Shown here piece by piece: positions 1 to 4,982 of a stretch of 6,920 nucleotides of DNA (its first letter is position 1; each line of letters starts with the position of its first letter). This DNA comes from Deltaproteobacteria bacterium. Lineage in GTDB: Bacteria > Desulfobacterota > Desulfuromonadia > Desulfuromonadales > JAAYDE01. The notes beneath the pieces were generated by a model. It was given only the letters and a program-made list of their open reading frames with translations, had not been told where the DNA came from and searched no databases. Made by a program: the position numbers and the translations under genes. The stretch spans positions 1 through 6,920 of the forward strand of contig JAFPZV010000234.1 of the NCBI GenBank assembly GCA_017417085.1. The letters are read 5' to 3'.

Positions 1-611
1 TGTCTCAAGGTGGGATTCAAGCGGCTGTGGAACTCCCGCACCATGTTTTTCAGCAGATCCCTCGTCGAGAGTCCGTCCGGCAGATCATAGGTAGCCGGAA
101 ACAGATAGCCTTCCAACGAAGTTTCTCCGGCAAGCCCCAGGTTCCGGATAAATTCGGGATCTTCCATAATTTTCAGGATGTCATCCGGCGTGCCCCGCCC
201 CTTCTCGCCGAGACGTTTGGCGATGTCGTACGAGCTATAACCTTCCGGAATCGTAATTCTTTCTATAAAAACATCGCCGCTGGTCAACCGCGCCAGAATC
301 ACGTCCGGCGTTGCCTCTTTGGCAAACAGATAGCGCCCCGCCTTGATACGTTTTTCCGCGCCGCGAAACCAGGCCAACAGTCTGAAGTACAGCGAGTTGT
401 CCACCACATGCTGCCGGGCAAGCTCCTTTGCCGTCCATCGAAAGGAAGCGCCGGCGGGAATGGTGATCTCTACCGGCTCGGCAGGCGCCAGCGGGGTGGT
501 CACAAAACGATGTGCGCAGACCAACAGCGGCATTGTCACCGCGCAAAGCAGAAGCAGAACGGCCAAGCATCCGGCAGCTTTAGTGCCATTCGAGTTTGGA
601 TTCGGTTCCAT
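1..611 (-). CDS. mltG: Endolytic murein transglycosylase MltG (YceG-like), C-terminus cut by window edge
   Basis: MltG is an inner-membrane-anchored lytic transglycosylase that cleaves nascent peptidoglycan strands and sets glycan length. The minus strand gives 203 codons with no stop before the edge. Residues about 14-33 are a single hydrophobic membrane anchor. Residues about 47-135 resemble the LysM-like part of the family, with AGRYLF at 91-96 and ITIPEGYSSYDIAKRL at 119-134. The family signature LEGYLFPATYDLP lies at 166-178. The catalytic Glu, in the family's ASIVEKE-type motif, lies further on and outside the window, so activity cannot be judged. ATG at 611 is chosen because an in-frame TAA (614-612) directly precedes it and the next in-frame ATG falls inside the membrane anchor. 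The start lies 32 bases inside the end of plsY and has no clear Shine-Dalgarno sequence, which suggests translational coupling. Identification is by recalled family motifs. Confidence 0.93.
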   Translation of the reverse strand, partial: MEPNPNSNGTKAAGCLAVLLLLCAVTMPLLVCAHRFVTTPLAPAEPVEITIPAGASFRWTAKELARQHVVDNSLYFRLLAWFRGAEKRIKAGRYLFAKEATPDVILARLTSGDVFIERITIPEGYSSYDIAKRLGEKGRGTPDDILKIMEDPEFIRNLGLAGETSLEGYLFPATYDLPDGLSTRDLLKNMVREFHSRLNPTLR

Positions 612-1182
612 TTAAAACACGCTCAATATTGGCACGATGACGAACAATGACGATGCCGCCCATAACCAGCGCGGCCGCCAAAAACGGCCACGGCGCAGCA
701 TGATGGTAAAGCAGAACCGGCATGATACAGGCAGCGGAAACCGATCCCATGGAAACATACCGGGATTTCCAAACAATGAAGAGAAAGAGCAGCAGAGCCT
801 CCACGACCGCCAGGGGATGAATCACTGCAAATATCCCCAGCGCGGTCGCCACTCCCTTGCCGCCTGTAAAACGCAGATAAACTGGAAAACAGTGCCCCAC
901 CAACAGCACGACCGCGATAACCGCCAGCTGTATGTCGGAAAAAGTACCGCTCTGCTGGCAAAGCCACAGGGGCAACGCTCCTTTCAACATGTCCAGAAGC
1001 AGCGTCAGCACTCCCAATTTGCGTCCGGCCACGCGATAAACATTGGTGGCACCAATATTTCCACTTCCCTCCGCACGGATATCTCCTCCCCCCGCGAAAC
1101 GGGTCACAAGCAGACCGAAAGGGATGGCTGCAAGCAGATAACAGGCCACAAGCACCAGAACAAACAAAGCTGTTGAATTCAT
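580..1182 (-). CDS. plsY: Acyl-phosphate glycerol-3-phosphate acyltransferase PlsY
   Basis: PlsY is an integral membrane enzyme that transfers an acyl group from acyl phosphate to the sn-1 position of glycerol 3-phosphate, the first committed step of phospholipid synthesis in most bacteria (with PlsX as acyl-phosphate supplier, not seen here). At 200 residues it has the usual family length. The three conserved cytoplasmic motifs are present: GSGNIGATN at 39-47, GHCFPVYLRFTGGKG at 96-110 and HRANIERVLNGTE at 182-194. Hydrophobic segments at about 4-26, 55-73, 85-103, 112-138 and 145-180 fit the multi-pass topology. ATG 1182 is used because it sits just before the conserved N-terminal membrane segment; the ribosome site is weak (GGCGGGA upstream). 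It is the first gene of a minus-strand unit that continues into mltG. Confidence 0.97.
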   Translation of the reverse strand: MNSTALFVLVLVACYLLAAIPFGLLVTRFAGGGDIRAEGSGNIGATNVYRVAGRKLGVLTLLLDMLKGALPLWLCQQSGTFSDIQLAVIAVVLLVGHCFPVYLRFTGGKGVATALGIFAVIHPLAVVEALLLFLFIVWKSRYVSMGSVSAACIMPVLLYHHAAPWPFLAAALVMGGIVIVRHRANIERVLNGTESKLEWH

Positions 1183-1243
1183 ATGAACATTCCCGCCACT
1201 TTTTCTCTCTTAATTTTCATCTCCGGTTCACCAAGGCTGTCGC

Positions 1244-1330
1244 CGAAAGCCGCAGAACAAAAAAATTACCGCCACGCTCATTGAAATCTGCCCCGACAAA
1301 GACCATTGTATTGTCATGAAGCGGCTTTCG
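1244..1330. repeat. 10-bp perfect inverted repeat flanking the divergent promoter region
   Basis: CGAAAGCCGC at 1244-1253 is the exact reverse complement of GCGGCTTTCG at 1321-1330; the match stops at both ends after 10 bp. The arms are 67 bases apart. The right arm lies inside the 17-base spacer of the putative plus-strand promoter, and the left arm lies in the plsY leader. This could be a pair of operator half-sites for a regulator acting on both divergent units, or the base of a long RNA stem. In a region of this size a chance match is unlikely but possible. Confidence 0.4.
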
Positions 1331-1339
1331 CGTTACACT
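1311..1339 (+). promoter_or_regulatory. Putative sigma70-type promoter for the zinc-ribbon gene
   Basis: TTGTCA (1311-1316) matches the -35 consensus at five of six positions. A 17-base spacer leads to TACACT (1334-1339), a four-of-six match to TATAAT that keeps its key first TA and final T. Transcription would start near 1346, leaving an untranslated leader of about 150 nt before the ATG at 1497. The prediction is by eye only. Confidence 0.55.
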
Positions 1340-1496
1340 TGTCCCCGCTTTTTTGGCAAACGGATGAAAAAGTTATTACATAGACCGCGCGGAAAGACAA
1401 CCGGGCAGTCCCTTCTGCCCCTTTGGATCGTTTTTTTGCCAATGTCAATAATTTTTTCCCCGCAAACAACTCCAACATATTGAAAGGAAATGAAAA

Positions 1497-1814
1497 ATGG
1501 CTGAAGAAGAGAGATTCCTCCGCAGAAAATGCAACGCTTGCGGCTATTACTGCGTTTTCGAGATCGTCGAGCGTGAAAAGGGCCACTTCGTCGAAGTGTG
1601 CACCCACTGCCAGGATTCCGAACCGATCTCCGAAGAGATGATCGACTGCCATATCCAGCAGTGCGAAAACTGGATGGAAAATCAGGGCCGGATGTGGCCG
1701 TCCCTGCGTCCCAAACTGGAAAAGCTCGAGCATCCGGGCGATTTCGTCGATCTGTTCGGTTCGGTAGCCAAGGCGCAGAAAGCCAAAGAAGAAGCCCAAA
1801 AACAGGGTAACTGA
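1497..1814 (+). CDS. Small cysteine-rich zinc-ribbon-like protein, function unknown
   Basis: I do not recognise a named family. The 105-residue product has seven cysteines: CNAC at 12-15, C19, CTHC at 35-38, C51 and C56. The two CxxC knuckles 20 residues apart, with an intervening stretch able to form beta strands, look like a zinc ribbon. The C-terminal third is charged and probably helical (KAQKAKEEAQKQ at 92-103). No signal peptide or membrane segment is seen, so it is probably cytosolic. It could act in nucleic-acid or protein binding, but nothing here decides this. The start is well supported: AAAGGA at 1483-1488 sits 8 bases before the ATG. A sigma70-like promoter lies upstream and a strong terminator directly downstream, so it can be a monocistronic gene. 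Composition matches its neighbours and the frame is intact, so I take it as real. Confidence 0.85.
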   Translation: MAEEERFLRRKCNACGYYCVFEIVEREKGHFVEVCTHCQDSEPISEEMIDCHIQQCENWMENQGRMWPSLRPKLEKLEHPGDFVDLFGSVAKAQKAKEEAQKQGN

Positions 1815-1819
1815 TTTGA

Positions 1820-1859
1820 AGAGGAGAAGGCCTGCCACATTGAGGCCTTCTCCTTTTTT
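1820..1859 (+). terminator. Strong intrinsic terminator after the zinc-ribbon gene
   Basis: GGAGAAGGCCT (1823-1833) pairs perfectly over 11 bp with AGGCCTTCTCC (1843-1853) across a 9-base loop, and is followed at once by six T residues (1854-1859). It starts a few bases after the stop codon at 1812-1814. The flanking A residues before the stem can extend pairing into the T run, so weak bidirectional action is possible. Only 11 bases separate the T run from the next start codon. Confidence 0.92.
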
Positions 1860-1865
1860 GGAGAA
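1843..1865 (+). promoter_or_regulatory. Alternative hairpin joining the terminator 3' arm to the ACT gene's ribosome site
   Basis: TTCTCC (1848-1853), part of the terminator's 3' arm, is the exact reverse complement of GGAGAA (1860-1865), which contains the GGAG Shine-Dalgarno sequence of the gene starting at 1871. The loop would be the six T residues. This 6-bp hairpin and the 11-bp terminator stem use the same arm, so they cannot form together. The arrangement allows a switch between terminator formation and ribosome-site masking. It could also be a by-product of purine-rich sequence, because GGAGAA is common near ribosome sites. The pairing is seen directly; regulation is inference. Confidence 0.4.
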
Positions 1866-1870
1866 AATGC

Positions 1871-2449
1871 ATGGAAAAATGGGTCGTATCCGTTCTGGGT
1901 GGCGATCGGCCGGGCATCGTAGCTCAAGTGGCTTCCTGCCTCGCCGAATTCGGATGCAACATTGAAGACTGCAACCAGACCATTCTGCAAACCGAATTCG
2001 CCGCCATTTTCATTGTCACCGCTCCGGAACGTCACACGCTGGCCGCATTGGATGCCCATCTGCAACAACGCTTGCAGGCGGAAGGCCTGACCGTGCGGAC
2101 CAAATCTCTCGCCCGTCAGGAAAACGCTTCTTCCGGGGGCGGCATGCCCTTTGTGGTCGCGACCAAAGGCCCGGATCGGGTGGGCATGATCGCCGCCCTG
2201 GCAAACGCCATGGCAACCTTAGGGTGCAATATCAACAATTTCCGGGCGATTGCGCGTTCCGGCAACGGAAAGGGCGATCAGATGACCACCATCTTCGAGA
2301 TTACCTTGCCGGCTCAAGTCGAGCTTTCAAGGTTAAAAGCATCTCTCGGAGCGGTGGCGCAACGTTTTGAACTGGAAATTTCCGTTCAGCACAGCGCCAT
2401 TTTCGCGGCAACCAACCAGATAACGCCGGATATTCCCCGTGAAACCTGA
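1871..2449 (+). CDS. Double ACT-domain protein, GcvR-like amino-acid-binding regulator
   Basis: The 192-residue protein is two tandem ACT domains, small folds that usually bind amino acids and regulate enzymes or other regulators. ACT1 spans about 3-79, with GGDRPGIVAQV at 10-20 and FGCNIEDCNQ at 27-36. ACT2 spans about 93-173, with KGPDRVGMIAALANAMATLG at 99-118 followed by CNINNFRAIA. No DNA-binding or catalytic domain is seen, which fits the GcvR type (in E. coli, a glycine-cleavage repressor accessory acting through GcvA). No gcv gene is present here, so that role is not assumed. It lies directly before a UPF0210 gene. In streptococci and other Firmicutes a single-ACT UPF0237 protein holds this position, so a shared function with UPF0210 is more likely than glycine control. 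GGAG at 1860-1863, 7 bases before the ATG, fixes the start. The upstream terminator implies read-through or a promoter overlapping the previous gene. Confidence 0.88.
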   Translation: MEKWVVSVLGGDRPGIVAQVASCLAEFGCNIEDCNQTILQTEFAAIFIVTAPERHTLAALDAHLQQRLQAEGLTVRTKSLARQENASSGGGMPFVVATKGPDRVGMIAALANAMATLGCNINNFRAIARSGNGKGDQMTTIFEITLPAQVELSRLKASLGAVAQRFELEISVQHSAIFAATNQITPDIPRET

Positions 2450-2492
2450 AAAAACAAGGCGTGGCCTTTGTCTCTTCGAAGATTTTTCTGCG

Positions 2493-2516
2493 ACGGATTC
2501 CGCTCCCGCAATCCGT
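2493..2516. other. Hairpin in the ACT-UPF0210 spacer
   Basis: The 117-base gap between the two genes holds no reading frame of note. ACGGATT (2493-2499) is the exact reverse complement of AATCCGT (2510-2516) around a 10-base loop. There is no T run after it on either strand, so it is not an intrinsic terminator. A shorter element, AAGGC-GTG-GCCTT, sits just after the ACT stop codon (2457-2469). Either could be an mRNA stability or processing element. I see no clear promoter in the gap. Confidence 0.3.
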
Positions 2517-2566
2517 AAATCCCGAAAAATTCAAAAATAAACAATCTTTTGCCGAAAAGGATGGGC

Positions 2567-3937
2567 ATGTTTAGCGATCGTGAAGTTCTTTCCACTCTGG
2601 CGATGGTTCGAGGCGAAAACCTGGATCTGCGAACGGTGACTCTGGGCGTCAGCCTGTTCGACTGCTGTGACAGTGATCCGGAACGCTTTCAGGAAAACAT
2701 CTTCCGCAAGATCACCCGCCTTGCGGCCCAGCTGGTGCCGGTGTGCAACGAGGCGGAAGAAAAATACGGCGTCCCGATTGTCAACAAGCGGCTTTCGGTG
2801 AGTCCCATCGCCGCAGTGGGCGCGGCCTTTGACCCCGCGCAAATGGTCAGGATAGCGCAAACTCTGGACGCGGCCGCGAAGGAAGTGGGCGTAGATTTTG
2901 TCGGCGGGTTCGGCGCACTGGTGGAAAAGGGTTGCACACCCGGTGACCGCCATCTAATCGAAGCCCTGCCGGAAGCGCTGGCGACGACAGAGCGGCTCTG
3001 TGCTTCGATCAACGTCGCCACGACACGCGCCGGCATCAACATGGACGCGGTCGCCCTGATGGGCGAAACCATCAAGGCCACCGCCAGACGTACCGCCGAC
3101 CGGGATGGCCTGGGCTGCGCCAAGCTGGTGGTTTTTGCCAACATTCCCCAGGATGTCCCCTTCATGGCCGGCGCCTATCTCGGCATTGGTGAACCGGATG
3201 CGGTTATCAATGTCGGCGTCAGCGGACCGGGCGTGGTCAACGAAGCGATCCGGCGCGCCCGCAGCGCCAACAGCGCCATCCGGTTGGACGAACTGGCGGA
3301 ACTGGTCAAGCGCACCGCCTGCCGGGTTACCCGGGTGGGCGAATTGATCGGACGTGAGGTGGCCGCGCGCATGAACATACGCTTTGGCATTGTCGATCTG
3401 TCACTGGCGCCAACGCCACGGGTGGGCGACAGTGTTGGCGAAATTTTCAGAAGCCTGGGGCTTTCCCGCATTGGCGCGCCCGGATCCACCGCAGCGCTGG
3501 CCATGCTCAACGATGCGGTCAAACGGGGCGGAGCTTTTGCCAGTTGCAACGTCGGCGGCCTCAGTGGAGCCTTCATCCCGGTAAGCGAGGATCTGGAGAT
3601 CTCTGCCGCTGCGGAAGACGGCACACTGTCTCTGGAAAAATTGGAGGCCATGACTTCGGTCTGCTCGGTCGGACTGGACATGATAGCGCTGCCGGGTGAT
3701 ACCGACGCCGCGACCATCTCCGGCATCATTGCGGATGAAATGGCCATCGGCGTGATCAACAAAAAATCGACCGCCGCCCGGCTGATTCCGGTACCGGGCA
3801 AAAAAGCGGGCGATCGGGCTTCTTTTGGCGGCCTTTTGGGCAGTGCGATCATCATGCCGGTAAAAAGCGGCTCCTGCACCGATTTTATCCGGCAGGGCGG
3901 TCTCATTCCGGCCCCCTTGCAAAGCCTGATCAACTAG
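2567..3937 (+). CDS. UPF0210 / DUF711 'PFL family' protein
   Basis: This 456-residue protein matches the UPF0210 (DUF711) family along its whole length. Recognisable blocks are [12 protein letters not shown] (70-81), [15 protein letters not shown] (108-122), [15 protein letters not shown] (148-162), [20 protein letters not shown] (198-217), [18 protein letters not shown] (274-291), [12 protein letters not shown] (331-342), [15 protein letters not shown] (365-379) and [15 protein letters not shown] (440-454). The family is named for fold resemblance to pyruvate formate-lyase-like barrels. I see no glycyl-radical RVxG motif, so radical chemistry is not supported, and the reaction is unknown. 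A TTG at 2549 and an ATG at 2561 lie upstream in frame, but ATG 2567 is preferred: AAAAGG (2555-2560) is 6 bases away, and the resulting N-terminus ([14 protein letters not shown]) starts where family members do. It is cytosolic and probably co-transcribed with the ACT gene 117 bases upstream and the rhodanese 39 bases downstream. Confidence 0.93.
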   Translation: MFSDREVLSTLAMVRGENLDLRTVTLGVSLFDCCDSDPERFQENIFRKITRLAAQLVPVCNEAEEKYGVPIVNKRLSVSPIAAVGAAFDPAQMVRIAQTLDAAAKEVGVDFVGGFGALVEKGCTPGDRHLIEALPEALATTERLCASINVATTRAGINMDAVALMGETIKATARRTADRDGLGCAKLVVFANIPQDVPFMAGAYLGIGEPDAVINVGVSGPGVVNEAIRRARSANSAIRLDELAELVKRTACRVTRVGELIGREVAARMNIRFGIVDLSLAPTPRVGDSVGEIFRSLGLSRIGAPGSTAALAMLNDAVKRGGAFASCNVGGLSGAFIPVSEDLEISAAAEDGTLSLEKLEAMTSVCSVGLDMIALPGDTDAATISGIIADEMAIGVINKKSTAARLIPVPGKKAGDRASFGGLLGSAIIMPVKSGSCTDFIRQGGLIPAPLQSLIN

Positions 3938-3976
3938 AGGGTGGAGCCGTTCCCCGAAAATTCGGCAAAGGAAAAC

Positions 3977-4471
3977 ATGCCCAAAATGTCAAACCTGCGG
4001 CAATCAGTATACGAAGCGCTGCTTATCAGCGCTTTGGGCATCGCGCTGGGGCTTCTGCTCAACCGTCAACTGCTGTGGAATGTCCTGGCAGATCAAAATG
4101 CCGTCATACCGCTTCAGGCCGAAACCGACAAGCGGCTGGTGCCGGTGGCGCTGGATGAAACCCGTGAACTCGTTGAAAAGGGCGCTTTTTTGATTGATGC
4201 CCGTCCCATCGAGTTCTACCGGGAAGGACATATCGCCGGAGCGCTGCCGCTCCCGCTATCCACACCGGATGGTGACATCAAAAGCTTCCGCAGCCGTGTT
4301 CCGGCAAACGCCACAGTGATAGTGTACTGCGATGGCTACGATTGCAACGACTCCAATCTGTTGGGATTGAAACTGCTCACCGCAGGCTACCGGGAAGTCC
4401 TGATCTACGAAGGCGGGTTTTCCGAATGGGAAGAAGAAAATCTGCCGATTCGCAAAGGAGATATGCCATGA
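3977..4471 (+). CDS. Membrane-anchored single-domain rhodanese-like protein
   Basis: Rhodanese domains carry sulfane sulfur as a cysteine persulfide, or move electrons and thiols through that cysteine. The 164-residue product has an N-terminal hydrophobic segment (about 13-34), most likely an uncleaved anchor with the domain outside the cytoplasm, then one rhodanese domain at about 54-160. LIDARPIEFYREGHIAGALP at 72-91 carries the usual Asp, Arg and His. The active-site Cys118 is in IVYCDGYDC, and YEGGFSEW at 144-151 is the C-terminal signature. A second cysteine, Cys123, five residues on could form an intra-loop disulfide. A GTG at 3941 would add 12 residues, but ATG 3977 is preferred because AAAGGA (3968-3973) sits just upstream. 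The stop codon overlaps the start of the MauE-like gene by 4 bases (ATGA), so the two are translationally coupled and probably act together. Confidence 0.88.
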   Translation: MPKMSNLRQSVYEALLISALGIALGLLLNRQLLWNVLADQNAVIPLQAETDKRLVPVALDETRELVEKGAFLIDARPIEFYREGHIAGALPLPLSTPDGDIKSFRSRVPANATVIVYCDGYDCNDSNLLGLKLLTAGYREVLIYEGGFSEWEEENLPIRKGDMP

Positions 4472-4974
4472 CTATCGGTGGATGGCACAGGTTTGCCGGC
4501 TGGTTCTGCCGATGTCTGGTAGGAGGGATCTTCTTCTATGCCGGCGCCTTGAAAATGGCCGACGTCATCGTGTTTGCCGGAGAGGTGGCGGCCTATCACC
4601 TGATTCCCCACAACTTCACCTATCTGGTGGCAGCGATACTTCCCAGTATTGAAGTTCTGATTGGCGCCCTGTTGCTGCTTGATTGCCGCGTTCGCGGCGC
4701 GGCATTCCTTGCGGGAGTTCTCAATTTGATTTTCATCCTCGCGCTCGTTTCCGCGCTGACCCGAGGACTGAATATCAGTTGCGGGTGCTTTGGCCTGGGG
4801 CACGACTCCACCGTTCTCAAAGCCCTGAGCCGCGATCTGGCTCTGATGGTGGCAATCGTGGTGACTTTCCTGAGTGCCTGCATTCCCGGGGCTTCCGCCG
4901 AAACGGCCTCCACCGAGGCAGCCCTCACTGAAGCGGAAATCTCCCCCCCCGAGAAACACAGCGAAACAACCTGA
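4468..4974 (+). CDS. MauE/DoxX-type four-helix membrane protein
   Basis: The 168-residue protein has four hydrophobic segments at about 11-28, 50-71, 77-97 and 123-139, the topology of the MauE/DoxX group. MauE of methylotrophs is needed for maturation of the disulfide-rich methylamine dehydrogenase small subunit, and relatives are thought to act in quinone- or thiol-linked redox. The signature SCGCFG lies at 104-109, before the last helix, and FYAGALKMAD at 23-32 matches the 'aG..K..d' pattern of helix 1. The tail from about 143 is soluble, rich in Ala, Glu and Thr, and low in complexity. ATG 4468 is clear: AAAGGAG (4454-4460) is 7 bases upstream, and the start overlaps the rhodanese stop. 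No mau genes are nearby, so the methylamine role is not implied. Pairing with a membrane rhodanese suggests a thiol/sulfur relay; the substrate is unknown. The tail contains a C8 tract. Confidence 0.85.
   Translation: MTIGGWHRFAGWFCRCLVGGIFFYAGALKMADVIVFAGEVAAYHLIPHNFTYLVAAILPSIEVLIGALLLLDCRVRGAAFLAGVLNLIFILALVSALTRGLNISCGCFGLGHDSTVLKALSRDLALMVAIVVTFLSACIPGASAETASTEAALTEAEISPPEKHSETT
4943..4950. repeat. C8 homopolymer tract in the MauE-like gene
   Basis: Eight consecutive C residues encode the end of Ser159 plus Pro160 and Pro161, eight codons before the stop. A slip of one base would replace only the last few residues and could carry translation past the stop into the 8-base gap before the radical SAM gene. 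It is a possible slippage or sequencing-error site. The frame as given is intact. Confidence 0.6.
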
Positions 4975-4982
4975 GAAACATC

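Larger units (their letters stand above)
1183..1496. other. Divergent intergenic region between plsY and the zinc-ribbon gene
   Basis: These 314 bases separate two divergent units and hold no convincing gene. Going left to right: the weak plsY ribosome site; a 14-codon reading frame on the minus strand (1220-1179) whose TGA overlaps the plsY ATG; one arm of a 10-bp inverted repeat (1244-1253); a sigma70-like plus-strand promoter (1311-1339) whose spacer holds the other arm (1321-1330); and a leader of about 150 nt. The leader holds the palindrome CCGCGCGG (1385-1392) and a small hairpin (stem GGGCAG 1403-1408 with CTGCCC 1415-1420). A T7 run follows ten bases after the hairpin, too far for a standard terminator. 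For plsY, the minus-strand hexamer TACAAT (1310-1305) is a fair -10 but lacks a -35, so I do not call a plsY promoter. Confidence 0.7.

Noticed and set aside
235..570. Minus-strand open frame of 111 residues within mltG
   Set aside because: It is a shadow frame: the adjacent minus-strand frame gives the MltG family motifs (LEGYLFPATYDLP), which settles the real reading frame.
1314..1917. Long minus-strand frames of 174 and 194 residues opposite the zinc-ribbon gene
   Set aside because: Both run through the plus-strand terminator and promoter, have no ribosome site and give composition typical of antisense shadows. The plus-strand frame has a good ribosome site and CxxC motifs.
2457..2469. 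Short hairpin AAGGC-GTG-GCCTT after the ACT gene as a terminator
   Set aside because: The stem is only 5 bp with a 3-base loop and has no following T run, so it would not end transcription.
3175..3933. 252-residue minus-strand frame inside the UPF0210 gene
   Set aside because: It is Ser/Ala/Pro/Arg-rich with no recognisable motif and lies antisense to a protein conserved along its full length.
2567..3937. UPF0210 protein as a true pyruvate formate-lyase-type glycyl radical enzyme
   Set aside because: No glycyl-radical motif (RVxG near the C-terminus) is present and no activase lies beside it. The 'PFL' label is a family name, not evidence of that chemistry.
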